Shown here: piece by piece, positions 16,473 to 26,395 of the stretch
Numbering within the stretch: the first letter of the stretch is position 1
Layout of the letters: each line of letters begins with the position of its first letter
DNA from: Lachnospiraceae bacterium
GTDB taxonomy: Bacteria > Bacillota > Clostridia > Lachnospirales > Lachnospiraceae
Direction of reading: 5' to 3'
DNA: 64,000 bases
Assembly (NCBI GenBank): GCA_017469275.1
Contig: JAFUGT010000154.1
Coordinates: 1 to 64,000 of the forward strand
Position numbers and translations under genes: made by a program
Notes under the pieces: model-generated
Told to the model about the DNA's origin: nothing
Databases searched by the model: none
What the model saw: only the letters and a program-made list of their open reading frames with translations

Positions 16473-17072
16473 ATGAATATTGTATGCTTGGATATGGAAG
16501 GCGTATTGGTACCGGAGATTTGGATTGCGTTTGCCGAGGAGACCGGGATTCCGGAACTTAAACGTACAACCAGAGACGAACCGGACTATGATAAGTTGAT
16601 GAATTACAGAATTAATATTCTTAAGGAGCATGGTCTTGGACTTAAGGAAATTCAGGAAACTATTGCAAAAATCGATCCTATGCCGGGTGCGAAAGAGTTT
16701 CTTGATGAACTTAGAAGTATTACACAGGTTATCATTTTGAGTGATACCTTTGAACAGTTTGCCACACCGCTTATGAAGAAGCTGGGTTGGCCTACAATTT
16801 TCTGCAATACATTAGAGGTTGCTGATAATGGAGAGATTACAGGTTTCAAGATGCGTTGTCCAAAGTCAAAATTAACTACGGTTAAAGCCCTGCAGTCTAT
16901 CGGTTATGATACAATAGCCAGTGGTGACAGCCATAATGACCTTGGAATGATAGAAGCCAGCAAAGCAGGATTCCTGTTTAAGAGTACAGATGCAATCAAG
17001 GCTGAATATCCTCAGTATCCTGCCTTTGAAGAGTATGATGAATTACTGGATGCAATCAAGAAGGCACTGTAA
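16473..17072 (+). CDS. thrH: ThrH-type phosphoserine phosphatase / homoserine phosphotransferase (HAD family)
   Basis: 199 residues, the usual length. HAD motifs are clear: CLDMEGVLVPE (nucleophile Asp near 6; Glu replaces the second Asp, as in ThrH), ILSDTFEQF (motif II), a lysine in the CPKSKL region, and ASGDSHNDLGM (motif III). ThrH of Pseudomonas dephosphorylates phosphoserine and can pass the phosphate to homoserine, so it serves serine and threonine synthesis. ATG 16473 is set by GGAGG 13 nt upstream. It lies 5' of a LysR regulator and cysK, consistent with serine supply for cysteine synthesis. Confidence 0.9.
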   Translation: MNIVCLDMEGVLVPEIWIAFAEETGIPELKRTTRDEPDYDKLMNYRINILKEHGLGLKEIQETIAKIDPMPGAKEFLDELRSITQVIILSDTFEQFATPLMKKLGWPTIFCNTLEVADNGEITGFKMRCPKSKLTTVKALQSIGYDTIASGDSHNDLGMIEASKAGFLFKSTDAIKAEYPQYPAFEEYDELLDAIKKAL

Positions 17073-17200
17073 TAAAGTATTGCAATCACGCATTGTTATA
17101 AAGCCTTGTAATGCAGTTTTTATATAAAGTATTGGAATAACGTGTTGTGATAAAGTATAGCAATAATGCATTGTGACAAAGCATGGCAATATAAAGTTGC
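17073..17200. repeat. Degenerate tandem repeats, unit about 26 bp
   Basis: Four to five imperfect copies of a unit close to ATAAAGTATTGCAATAACG + CATTGTGA fill the gap between thrH and the LysR gene. Clearest are the copies near 17073, 17128, 17153 and 17178. No gene is present. Confidence 0.6.
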
Positions 17201-17239
17201 AATGAATATTGTGGTAATCATGAAGATTGGAGAAAAGTT

Positions 17240-18151
17240 ATGACACTTGTGCAGTTAAAATATGCAATAACAGTTGCAAATGCTGCTTCTATGAGTGAGG
17301 CGGCAAGAGAATTATTCATTTCACAACCAAGTCTTTCCGCTTCTATCAAAGATCTGGAGGAAGAGATTGGAATAGAGTTGTTCCGCAGGACTAACAGGGG
17401 AATTTCACTAACACCTGATGGAAAAGAATTTATCGGGTATGCCAAACAGGTGGTAGAGCAATATGCTTTGATGGAGTCGAAGTATATAGAGAAAACCGCT
17501 GAAAAGAAAAAATTCTCTGTATCCATGCAGCATTACAGTTTTGCGGTAAATGCATTTGTTGAATTGGTTAAGCAATTTGGAATGGACAAATACGAATTTG
17601 CCGTAAGAGAGTGCAGAACCTATGAAGTAATCGAGGATGTAAGAAATTTCAGAAGTGAAGTAGGCATTTTGTATGTGAATGATTTTAACAGGAAAGTTCT
17701 GCAGAAGATTTTCAAAGAGAGTGAACTGGAATTCATTCCACTGTTGGACTGCTCTATTTATGTATATTTGTGGAAGGGGCATCCATTGGCTGAACGCAAG
17801 ATTATTAAAATTGAGGAATTAGAGGAATATCCATGCCTGGCATTTGATCAGGGTATTAATAATTCTTTCTATTTTGCGGAAGAAGTATTAAGTACATATG
17901 ATTATAAGCGGATCATTCATGCAAATGACCGCGCAACTATGCTTAATCTTATGGTTGGCCTTAATGGTTTTACAATGTGCTCGGGAATAATATGCGAACC
18001 GTTAAATGGTACGGATTATTGTGCCGTAAAACTTGATTCCGAAGAGATTATGACAATTGGATATCTTAAGAAAAAGAATGTGGCGCTAAGCAGTCTTGGA
18101 CGAATCTATGTGGAGGAACTTTCAAAATATAAAGATCAGGCTTTGAGTTAA
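17240..18151 (+). CDS. LysR-family transcriptional regulator
   Basis: 303 residues. The winged HTH at 1-60 is typical (AVANAASMSEAARELFISQPSLSASIKDLEEEIG, shown by its AARELFISQPSLS core), with RRTNRGISLTPDG closing it. The rest is the two-lobed effector domain (about 90-295). GGAGAAAAG lies before ATG 17240. It sits between thrH and cysK and reads toward cysK; a terminator separates it from cysK. Control of sulfur or serine metabolism is plausible from position, since CysB-like members sense O-acetylserine, but the effector lobes give no specific clue. Genes for LysR regulators usually bind near their own promoter. Confidence 0.9.
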   Translation: MTLVQLKYAITVANAASMSEAARELFISQPSLSASIKDLEEEIGIELFRRTNRGISLTPDGKEFIGYAKQVVEQYALMESKYIEKTAEKKKFSVSMQHYSFAVNAFVELVKQFGMDKYEFAVRECRTYEVIEDVRNFRSEVGILYVNDFNRKVLQKIFKESELEFIPLLDCSIYVYLWKGHPLAERKIIKIEELEEYPCLAFDQGINNSFYFAEEVLSTYDYKRIIHANDRATMLNLMVGLNGFTMCSGIICEPLNGTDYCAVKLDSEEIMTIGYLKKKNVALSSLGRIYVEELSKYKDQALS

Positions 18152-18188
18152 AGATGTTAATATAAATAATAACATTTATAAAGGCAAG

Positions 18189-18239
18189 AAACCCTTATGC
18201 GGATCAATACTTGTTTGTTGATCTGTGTGAGGGTTTTTA
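18189..18239 (+). terminator. Intrinsic terminator after the LysR gene
   Basis: AAACCCT (from 18189) pairs with the AGGGTTT at 18230-18236, with an inner GATCAA/TTGATC stem, followed by TTTTTAT. Confidence 0.8.
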
Positions 18240-18290
18240 TAATGTATAACCGTAGGTCAGAACAAAAGTATAAAAATTATAAAAAATCTG

Positions 18291-18349
18291 TTGACAAATG
18301 AATTAAGAAAGAATATAATCTACACAAATCCTACTTAACATATAGGAAT
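18291..18349 (+). promoter_or_regulatory. cysK promoter with candidate Rrf2-type operator
   Basis: TTGACA (18291-18296), 17 bp, TATAAT (18314-18319): a consensus promoter. CCTACTTAACATATAGGAAT (18330-18349) overlaps the expected start of transcription. The same CCT-W-N9-TAGGAAT arrangement stands just downstream of the metY promoter. The Rrf2 regulator encoded between the two genes is the obvious candidate to bind. Confidence 0.75.
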
Positions 18350-18405
18350 ATAGTTAAAAGAGGGGACATATATTAAGTATAGAGTATTAAAAGGAGGACA
18401 TTGTT

Positions 18406-19341
18406 ATGAGTCAGATTAAAGAAAGTTCATTAGAATTGATCGGAGGAACACCAATACTTAAGTTAAATCGTTATGCTGCCAAAGCAGGAATTAATGATGT
18501 GACTATTCTTGGAAAGCTTGAATATCTTAATCCGGCAGGTTCCGTTAAGGATCGTATTGCTCTTGCGATGATAGAGGATGCTGAGAAGAAAGGTATTCTC
18601 AAGCCGGGAGCAACTATTATTGAGCCAACATCAGGTAATACAGGTATCGGACTTGCGGCGGTTGCAGCGGCAAAGGGATATCATGCAATACTTACATTAC
18701 CGGATACTATGAGTGTTGAGCGACGCAATCTTCTTAAGGCATATGGAGCAGAGCTTGTTCTTACCGAGGGAGCAAAAGGTATGAAAGGAGCTATTGCCAA
18801 AGCTGAGGAACTTAATAAGGAGATTGAGGGATCGGTTATTTTAGGACAGTTTGTTAATCCGGCTAATCCGGAAGTACATAGAAATACTACAGGACCTGAG
18901 ATTTGGGAACAGACAGATGGCAATGTGGATATATTTGTTGCAGGTGTTGGTACCGGTGGTACCGTAACAGGCGTAGGTGAGTATCTGAAGTCAAAGAATC
19001 CTAATGTTAAGGTTGTTGCAGTCGAGCCTGCAAGCAGTCCGGTGTTATCCCAGGGTACAGCAGGACCTCATAAGATTCAGGGAATCGGCGCAGGATTTGT
19101 TCCTGAGACTCTTAATACCAAGATATATGATGAAGTTATTGCTATAGAGAATGATGATGCATTTGAACAGGGAAGAGCATTTGCGGTAAGTGAGGGTATT
19201 CTTGTAGGTATATCTTCCGGAGCGGCATTGAAGGCTGCTGCAATCCTTGCAGAACGTCCGGAGAATAAAGGAAAGACTATTGTTGCATTACTTCCTGATT
19301 CAGGAGACAGATATCTTTCTACAGCATTGTTTGCTAATTAA
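18406..19341 (+). CDS. cysK: Cysteine synthase A (O-acetylserine sulfhydrylase)
   Basis: 311 residues, normal for CysK. This PLP enzyme of fold type II makes cysteine from O-acetylserine and sulfide in the cytoplasm. Seen are the PLP lysine in NPAGSVKDR (about residue 43), the substrate loop [10 protein letters not shown] (about 68-77), the phosphate-binding [10 protein letters not shown] (about 176-185) and the late GISSGA. AAAGGAGG lies before the start. A consensus promoter with a candidate operator precedes it, and a Rrf2 regulator gene follows, so it is probably repressed when cysteine is plentiful. Confidence 0.97.
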   Translation: MSQIKESSLELIGGTPILKLNRYAAKAGINDVTILGKLEYLNPAGSVKDRIALAMIEDAEKKGILKPGATIIEPTSGNTGIGLAAVAAAKGYHAILTLPDTMSVERRNLLKAYGAELVLTEGAKGMKGAIAKAEELNKEIEGSVILGQFVNPANPEVHRNTTGPEIWEQTDGNVDIFVAGVGTGGTVTGVGEYLKSKNPNVKVVAVEPASSPVLSQGTAGPHKIQGIGAGFVPETLNTKIYDEVIAIENDDAFEQGRAFAVSEGILVGISSGAALKAAAILAERPENKGKTIVALLPDSGDRYLSTALFAN

Positions 19342-19380
19342 ATCGGGTGAAAAGTTCTTATACTCATAAGTCTCTTTGGG

Positions 19381-19420
19381 AGGTCACAGGTCGTTTGCAT
19401 GATACGGCTTGTGGCCTTTC
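19381..19420 (+). terminator. Terminator-like hairpin after cysK
   Basis: AGGTCACAGGTCGT (19381-19394) pairs with ACGGCTTGTGGCCT (19404-19417) with a few G-T pairs. The T run after it is short (TTTC), so termination strength is uncertain. Confidence 0.55.
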
Positions 19421-19486
19421 TATTGCTGAATAAAAAGTATGATATATGTAAAATGTATGAAAAAGAATGAAATCAGCAAAATTACC

Positions 19487-19519
19487 TTGAAAAACGCAAT
19501 AACCCTATGGTATAGTAGG
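19487..19519 (+). promoter_or_regulatory. Promoter of the Rrf2 gene with overlapping CCTA/TAGG site
   Basis: TTGAAA (19487-19492), 18 bp, TATAGT (19511-19516). CCTA-N8-TAGG (19504-19519) covers the -10 element and resembles the cysK and metY sites apart from one base less of spacing. This suggests that the regulator represses itself. Confidence 0.55.
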
Positions 19520-19554
19520 TTTTATGAGGAAATAATTTACAGGAGGTGGAGATT

Positions 19555-19983
19555 ATGAAGGTATCTACAAGAGGACGATATGCCATAAGAGTTATGATTG
19601 ATTTGGCCGAGCACTATCAAGGAGATTATATTCCGTTGATAGATATCGCAAAGAGGCAGGAGATATCGGAGAAGTATCTTGAGGCTATAGTTGCATTACT
19701 GGTTAAGGCCGGTCTTTTGACAGCTCTTAGAGGGAAACGCGGTGGATACAAACTGACAAGGACACCGGATCAATATACACTTAAGGATATTTTGGAGATA
19801 ACAGAAGGTGCATTTGCACCCGTATCCTGTCTGGAAGGTGAAGTGAATGATTGTAACAGAGCTTCCCAATGTAAGACGCTTAAAGTATGGACAGATTTTC
19901 AAAAACTTGTCAATGAATACTTTGAGGGGATAACTCTTGAAAGCCTTATGGGGGATGAGGGATGTCTTGATTACTCAATTTAG
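19555..19983 (+). CDS. Rrf2-family transcriptional regulator (IscR/CymR-like) of sulfur genes
   Basis: 142 residues. The N-terminal winged helix begins MKVSTRGRYAIRVM and includes the YLEAIVALLVKAGL recognition region and RGKRGGYKL wing. Three cysteines (92, 100, 106; SCLEGEVNDC then C six residues on) match the cluster-binding set of IscR and NsrR rather than Bacillus CymR, which lacks them, so it may sense iron-sulfur status or cysteine. ATG 19555 is placed by AGGAGG at 19541-19546; a GTG at 19546 lies within that site. It lies between cysK and metY and candidate sites stand in front of all three genes. Confidence 0.9.
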   Translation: MKVSTRGRYAIRVMIDLAEHYQGDYIPLIDIAKRQEISEKYLEAIVALLVKAGLLTALRGKRGGYKLTRTPDQYTLKDILEITEGAFAPVSCLEGEVNDCNRASQCKTLKVWTDFQKLVNEYFEGITLESLMGDEGCLDYSI

Positions 19984-19989
19984 GCTGCT

Positions 19990-20004
19990 ATAGGAATTGC
20001 CTAT
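19990..20004. promoter_or_regulatory. Extra ATAGG/CCTAT palindrome after the Rrf2 gene
   Basis: ATAGG-AATTG-CCTAT lies just after the stop codon and about 30 bp ahead of the metY -35. It contains TAGGAAT as in the main sites and may be an auxiliary regulator site. Confidence 0.3.
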
Positions 20005-20027
20005 GGCGGTCTATAACTTTTTCATAG

Positions 20028-20098
20028 TAGACAACTAGGAAATACCATGCTATCATTTACCTTGTAATCAGGTAGGAATTATATATAAACTACCTAAG
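20028..20098 (+). promoter_or_regulatory. metY promoter with candidate Rrf2-type operator
   Basis: TAGACA (20028-20033), 17 bp, TATCAT (20051-20056). CCTTGTAATCAGGTAGGAAT (20060-20079) repeats the spacing of the cysK site. An overlapping inverted repeat GGTAG/CTACC runs from 20071 to about 20094. Confidence 0.65.
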
Positions 20099-20179
20099 AG
20101 GAAGCAGAGAATAAGTAGCTGCTGAAAATTAAGAATAGCATAGCGGATTGATGAGGGAGTCTGCGGAAAGAGGTGTATT

Positions 20180-21493
20180 ATGAGCAAGAAATCAATATCA
20201 GAAAGAAATCTTAAGTTTGAAACATTACAGTTACATGTAGGACAGGAAAGTCCTGATTCTGTTACAGATGCAAGGGCGGTGCCCATTTATCAGACATCTT
20301 CTTATGTGTTCCACAATAGTGATCATGCAGAGGCAAGATTTGCACTTAAAGATGCCGGTAATATATACGGACGTCTTACTAATCCTACGCAGGGGATTTT
20401 TGAAAACAGAGTGGCAGCTCTTGAAGGCGGTGTAGCTGCATTAGCAGTAGCATCCGGTGCGGCAGCTGTAACATATGCATTCCAGACAGTTGCTCATGTG
20501 GGAGACCACATTGTTTCCGCAAAGAATATATATGGCGGTACATACAATTATCTTGCACATACATTTGTTGATTACGGCGTGACAACATCTTTTGTAGATC
20601 CGTACAATTATGAGGAAGTTGAAGCTGCAATCAAAGATAATACAAAGGCATTATATGTTGAGACATTGGGTAATCCTAATGGTGAGGTTGTTGATATTGA
20701 AAAATGGGCAGAGATTGCGCATAAGCATGGTCTTCCTCTTTTGGTAGATAATACATTTGCTACTCCTTATCTCGTTCGCCCGATAGAGTATGGTGCTGAT
20801 ATTGTTGTTCATTCCGCAACAAAGTTCATTGGCGGACACGGAACATCTATCGGTGGAGTTATTGTAGACGGCGGTAAGTTCGACTGGGCTTCATCAGATA
20901 AGTGGCCATGGCTCACAGAACCCAATGAGTCATATCATGGCGTAAGTTTTGCAAGGGATACAGCACCGGCAGCATTTGCTACGTACATTCGTGCAATTCT
21001 GTTGCGTGATACAGGTGCGGCTATTTCACCGATTAACGCATGGTTCTTCTTACAGGGATTGGAGACGTTGTCCCTTAGAGTGGAGCGTCATTCGTTTAAT
21101 GCATTAAAGGTTGTGGAATACCTTTCAAAGCATCCACAGGTTGAATCCGTATCTCATCCTGCTGCATCAAATGATCCCGTACAGCAGGAATTATATAAGA
21201 AGTATTTCCCGAATGGCGGCGGTTCTATATTCACATTTAACATCAAAGGTGATGCAAGAAAGGCAAAAGATTTCATTGACAATCTTGAACTGTTCTCATT
21301 GCTTGCCAATGTGGCAGATGTTAAGTCGCTGGCAATTCATCCGGCTTCGACCACTCATTCAGAGTGCAATGAAGCGGAACTTGCAGATCAGGGTATTGCA
21401 CAGAATACAATTCGTCTTTCAATCGGAACGGAAAATATAGATGACATCATTGAGGATATTGAGGAAGCATTTGGAGCCGTAGCGAGCAACTAA
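20180..21493 (+). CDS. metY: O-acetylhomoserine aminocarboxypropyltransferase (direct sulfhydrylation)
   Basis: 437 residues, typical of MetY and longer than MetB/MetC. It is a fold type I PLP enzyme of the Cys/Met metabolism family that makes homocysteine from O-acetylhomoserine and sulfide. Visible are YGRLTNPTQ (phosphate contact), EGGVAALAVASGAAA, VDNTFATP, and the PLP lysine in VVHSATKFIGGHGT (about residue 215). AGAGGTG precedes the start. Downstream is a terminator. With CysK it gives the cell sulfide entry into both cysteine and homocysteine, and both share a candidate operator. Confidence 0.96.
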   Translation: MSKKSISERNLKFETLQLHVGQESPDSVTDARAVPIYQTSSYVFHNSDHAEARFALKDAGNIYGRLTNPTQGIFENRVAALEGGVAALAVASGAAAVTYAFQTVAHVGDHIVSAKNIYGGTYNYLAHTFVDYGVTTSFVDPYNYEEVEAAIKDNTKALYVETLGNPNGEVVDIEKWAEIAHKHGLPLLVDNTFATPYLVRPIEYGADIVVHSATKFIGGHGTSIGGVIVDGGKFDWASSDKWPWLTEPNESYHGVSFARDTAPAAFATYIRAILLRDTGAAISPINAWFFLQGLETLSLRVERHSFNALKVVEYLSKHPQVESVSHPAASNDPVQQELYKKYFPNGGGSIFTFNIKGDARKAKDFIDNLELFSLLANVADVKSLAIHPASTTHSECNEAELADQGIAQNTIRLSIGTENIDDIIEDIEEAFGAVASN

Positions 21494-21523
21494 GAGCACT
21501 TCTAATAATATAAAAATACCTCC

Positions 21524-21556
21524 TAAAGGTGCCCTGTGAAGAGCGGGGCACTTTTG
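21524..21556 (+). terminator. Intrinsic terminator after metY
   Basis: AAAGGTGCC pairs with GGCACTTTT across a loop of about 12 nt (21526-21555), ending in TTTT then GCGTTTT. Confidence 0.8.
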
Positions 21557-21587
21557 CGTTTTATTTGCAGTGAACCTGTTATTTATG

Positions 21588-21663
21588 ATATTATACATGG
21601 AAGTATATATAGCATGAGTTAGTATTTTTTCGCCAAAGGTGGCGCGTTGATGAAGTTCATGAT
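21588..21663 (+). ncRNA. Structured hairpin element, copy 2 (ahead of the rhodanese-TtcA gene)
   Basis: Second copy of the element at 16295-16371. The 5' part is almost identical. CATGA (21613-21617) pairs with TCATG (21657-21661), and CGCCA (21631-21635) with TGGCG (21640-21644) around AAGG. Relative to copy 1 the inner loop shifts from AGGA to AAGG while pairing is kept, which favours a conserved hairpin. It ends about 30 bp before the next start codon. Confidence 0.5.
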
Positions 21664-21692
21664 AAATGATTTAATAGATTAGAGGTTTTGAA

Positions 21693-22838
21693 ATGCATAC
21701 AGTAACACTTGAAGAAATGGAAAATGACAAGAGAGACAAGATGATTGTCGATATCAGGAAACCGAAGGATTATGAGTTTGAGGCGTATCCGGGTGCTGTC
21801 AACATTTACTGGGAACAGTGGGATGAGCATCTTAATGAGATTCCGAAAGATAGCCCTGTGTATCTTATCTGTTACACGGATATGCGTGCATTGGAGATAG
21901 CTGAGAGAATGCAGACTCTTGGTTATGAGGTGTATGCACTGGAAAATGGAATGCAATCTTATCTGCGGTCAAAATTGACTGTAATGATGGAAAAGATGGA
22001 TGAAGAGGATACAGCCTATAAGGATGTGGAGAGAAGTATTGTCAAGAAATTCCGCAAGGATATATGGCGTCCCTTTACAAGAGCTATCAATGAATATGAA
22101 ATGATTCAGGATGGTGATAAGATAGCCGTATGTATATCGGGTGGTAAGGATTCAATGCTCATGGCAAAACTTTTTCAGGAGTTGGAGCGCCACGGCAAAA
22201 AGAATTTTGAGGTTGTGTTTCTGGTTATGAATCCCGGATATAATGAGATTAATTATCAGACGATTAAAGATAATGCAAAGCTTTTACATGTGCCGATCAC
22301 TGTGTTTGAAAATGACATATTTGATGTGGTTGCAGGCGATGACATTGGGGGCTCTCCCTGTTATCTCTGTGCGAGAATGCGAAGAGGATACCTGTACAGC
22401 AAGGCGCAGGAGTATGGATGTAATAAGATAGCGCTTGGACATCACTATGATGATGTTATCGAGACTATTGTTATGGGAATGCTTTACGGCGGTCAGATCC
22501 AGACAATGATGCCTAAGCTTAAAAGTACCAATTTTCAGGGAATGGAACTTATACGTCCTCTTTATCTTGTGCGTGAGGCGGCAATCAAGCATTGGCGTGA
22601 CTATAATCATTTACACTTTATACAATGTGCCTGCAGGTTTACGGAAAGCTGTGCGTCCTGCGGAGGTACAGAAAAGGGGTCTAAGCGTGCGGAAGTTAAA
22701 GAATTGATTGCGGGGCTGGCTGCAAAGGATCCGGTGATAGAGAAGAATATATTCCGAAGCGTGGAAAACGTGAATCTGTCTACGGTAATCGCTTACAAGG
22801 AAAACGGAACGAAACATCATTTTCTGGATAAATATTAA
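21693..22838 (+). CDS. Rhodanese domain fused to TtcA-like PP-loop tRNA thiolation enzyme
   Basis: 381 residues. Residues 1-95 form a rhodanese domain (MIVDIRKPKDYEFEAYPGAVNI, with the likely persulfide cysteine in LICYTDMRA, about residue 69). Residues about 120-350 are an adenine nucleotide alpha-hydrolase of the TtcA group: PP-loop SGGKDS (about 150-155), the CxxC in SPCYLCARMRRG, and GHHYDD. A later CRFTESCASC adds more cysteines. TtcA puts sulfur at C32 of tRNA through a 4Fe-4S cluster. The fused rhodanese could feed it sulfur. AGAGG precedes ATG. The neighbours cysK and metY are sulfur genes, and copy 2 of the hairpin element lies upstream. The tRNA target is inferred. Confidence 0.85.
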   Translation: MHTVTLEEMENDKRDKMIVDIRKPKDYEFEAYPGAVNIYWEQWDEHLNEIPKDSPVYLICYTDMRALEIAERMQTLGYEVYALENGMQSYLRSKLTVMMEKMDEEDTAYKDVERSIVKKFRKDIWRPFTRAINEYEMIQDGDKIAVCISGGKDSMLMAKLFQELERHGKKNFEVVFLVMNPGYNEINYQTIKDNAKLLHVPITVFENDIFDVVAGDDIGGSPCYLCARMRRGYLYSKAQEYGCNKIALGHHYDDVIETIVMGMLYGGQIQTMMPKLKSTNFQGMELIRPLYLVREAAIKHWRDYNHLHFIQCACRFTESCASCGGTEKGSKRAEVKELIAGLAAKDPVIEKNIFRSVENVNLSTVIAYKENGTKHHFLDKY

Positions 22839-22944
22839 GTATGAATCTCATATGCAATAATGCAGAGCTAAGTTATCGTGCTTTGTTTTTATAGAGCTTG
22901 TCAAAATAACACTTTTTATGATGGAAAAATACTTCAAATATGGA

Positions 22945-24538
<1,594 letters not shown>

Positions 24539-24574
24539 CGCATGTTATAAAATATTATTAAATTAAAATAGTGG

Positions 24575-24608
24575 GGTGACTTCTTGATTTTAGGAAGTCA
24601 CCTTTTTT
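24575..24608 (+). terminator. Intrinsic terminator of enolase
   Basis: GGTGACTTC (24575-24583) pairs perfectly with GAAGTCACC (24594-24602), followed by six T. Confidence 0.92.
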
Positions 24609-24871
24609 ATAATGATATCCTCGTTAAAATTTTATATATGATTGATGTGTAGCCGCATGTAGTAGTTAAGATACCTCTGTTTATAAAAATCCAAATGGTT
24701 TACCTTATGGTTATTTCTTTGTGGTGTGACGTACCTATTATCATAAAAGGATAAACACTTGTAGTTATCGGGTTTTAGTTGTATAATAGGCAAGTGATTT
24801 TTCATTATATATTATATGGAGAATAGAATTTGTTAAAAGAGTTAAGATAAAAAAATAGGAGGACATACAAA
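24609..24871 (+). promoter_or_regulatory. Intergenic region with the trpB2 promoter
   Basis: Most of this 263-bp AT-rich stretch holds nothing I can assign. TTGTAG (24759-24764), 17 bp, TATAAT (24782-24787) is a good promoter, giving a leader of about 75 nt. No trp leader peptide, T-box or antiterminator hairpin is visible in that leader. Confidence 0.6.
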
Positions 24872-26239
24872 ATGAGTGAAATACCGTACAAGATTTATCT
24901 GGAAGAGAAGGAGATGCCTGATAAATGGTACAACGTACGTGCAGATATGAAGAAAAAACCGGCACCGATACTTAATCCGGGAACTTTGAAACCAATTACA
25001 GTGGAGGAACTTTCGGGAATATTCTGTCAGGAACTGGCTAAGCAGGAATTAGATGATACCACAGCATATTTTGATATACCGGAAGAAATCAGAAGCTTCT
25101 ACAAAATGTATCGTCCGTCACCTCTTGTGCGTGCATATTGTCTGGAGAAGAAATTAGATACGCCCGCACACATTTATTATAAGTTTGAGGGTAATAATAC
25201 ATCAGGAAGTCACAAACTTAATTCTGCAATAGCGCAGGCATATTATGCAAAGCAGCAGGGACTTAAGGGTGTAACTACGGAGACAGGAGCAGGTCAGTGG
25301 GGAACGGCTCTTTCCATGGCGTGCTCATACTTTGATCTGGATTGTCAGGTATACATGGTTAAAGTTTCCTATGAACAGAAACCATTCCGACGTGAAGTAA
25401 TGAGAACTTATGGTGCAAAGGTTACGCCTTCTCCATCCATGAGTACTGAGGTCGGACGTAAGATAAACGCTGAATTTCCGGGGACGACGGGAAGTCTTGG
25501 ATGCGCCATTTCAGAGGCGGTTGAGGCCGCAACATCACAGGAGGGATACAGATATGTGTTAGGTTCGGTACTATCCCAGGTTCTTCTTCATCAGTCCGTA
25601 ATTGGTCTGGAGACAAAGGCAGCGCTTGATAAATACGGAATCAAGGCTGATATGATAATCGGATGTGCCGGCGGTGGTTCTAATCTTGGAGGCCTGATTT
25701 CACCATTTGCCGGGGAGATATTAAGAGGCGAGGCTGAATATGATATCATTGCAGTAGAGCCTGCATCATGTCCAAGTCTTACAAGAGGTGTGTATGCTTA
25801 CGATTTCTGTGATACCGGTAAGGTTTGTCCATTGGCTAAAATGTATACATTAGGAAGCGGATTCATTCCATCTGCTAATCACGCAGGAGGGCTACGTTAT
25901 CACGGAATGAGTTCGGTCGTATCAGAACTCTACGATCAGGGAATCATACGCGCAACCAGTGTGGAACAGACCAGTGTCTTTGAGGCCGCAGAGATGTTTG
26001 CTAGGGTAGAGGGTATTCTGCCGGCTCCCGAGTCATCACATGCAATTCGTGTTGCGATAGATGAAGCGCTCAAATGCAAAGAGACAGGTGAGGAGAAGAA
26101 TATCGTATTTGGTCTTACGGGTACAGGATATTTTGATCTTGTAGCATATGGTAAATATAATGACGGCGATATGAGTGATTATATTCCAACGGATGAAGAA
26201 TTGCAGAAATCTATCTCACAGATGCCGAAGGTAGATTGA
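24872..26239 (+). CDS. trpB: TrpB2-type tryptophan synthase beta-like PLP enzyme
   Basis: 455 residues, longer than standard TrpB (about 400). The PLP lysine is in NNTSGSHKLNSAIAQ, and the catalytic ETGAGQWG, the phosphate-binding CAGGGSNLGG and the late SSHAIR are present. The extended N-terminus (residues 1-60) marks the TrpB2 group. TrpB2 condenses indole with serine (or O-phosphoserine in some lineages) to give tryptophan, often without TrpA. No trpA or other trp gene is near, so indole salvage is the likely role. Strong AGGAGG precedes the start. Confidence 0.93.
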   Translation: MSEIPYKIYLEEKEMPDKWYNVRADMKKKPAPILNPGTLKPITVEELSGIFCQELAKQELDDTTAYFDIPEEIRSFYKMYRPSPLVRAYCLEKKLDTPAHIYYKFEGNNTSGSHKLNSAIAQAYYAKQQGLKGVTTETGAGQWGTALSMACSYFDLDCQVYMVKVSYEQKPFRREVMRTYGAKVTPSPSMSTEVGRKINAEFPGTTGSLGCAISEAVEAATSQEGYRYVLGSVLSQVLLHQSVIGLETKAALDKYGIKADMIIGCAGGGSNLGGLISPFAGEILRGEAEYDIIAVEPASCPSLTRGVYAYDFCDTGKVCPLAKMYTLGSGFIPSANHAGGLRYHGMSSVVSELYDQGIIRATSVEQTSVFEAAEMFARVEGILPAPESSHAIRVAIDEALKCKETGEEKNIVFGLTGTGYFDLVAYGKYNDGDMSDYIPTDEELQKSISQMPKVD

Positions 26240-26248
26240 TGATTTATA

Positions 26249-26288
26249 AAAATGCAGGGGAGAAACATAATTCTTCTTTGCATTTTTT
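26249..26288 (+). terminator. Intrinsic terminator after trpB2
   Basis: AAATGCA pairs with TGCATTT, extended inward with G-T pairs and AGAA/TTCT, followed by TTTTTTAA. Confidence 0.8.
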
Positions 26289-26330
26289 AATGTAAAAAAG
26301 TTAATACTATTATATAGTGCCAAAATATCT

Positions 26331-26355
26331 TTTGACACTTATATCATTATATTAG
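26331..26355 (+). repeat. TTTGACAC element, copy A (upstream of trxB)
   Basis: TTTGACACTTATATCATTAT followed by ATTAG. Nearly the same sequence lies ahead of the acyltransferase gene (44701) and methyltransferase gene (59816). It contains a perfect -35 hexamer, but no -10 stands at the right distance in any copy. Confidence 0.5.
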
Positions 26356-26395
26356 AGTATCAATGCTCTGAAAATAGATTCTGCTAAAATAAATG

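Noticed and set aside
17073..17200. CRISPR array
   Set aside because: Repeats are degenerate, adjacent and lack unique spacers; no cas genes are present.
19342..20179. T-box or S-box (SAM) riboswitch ahead of metY
   Set aside because: No specifier loop, T-box sequence or S-box core is present; a promoter with an operator-like repeat explains the region better.
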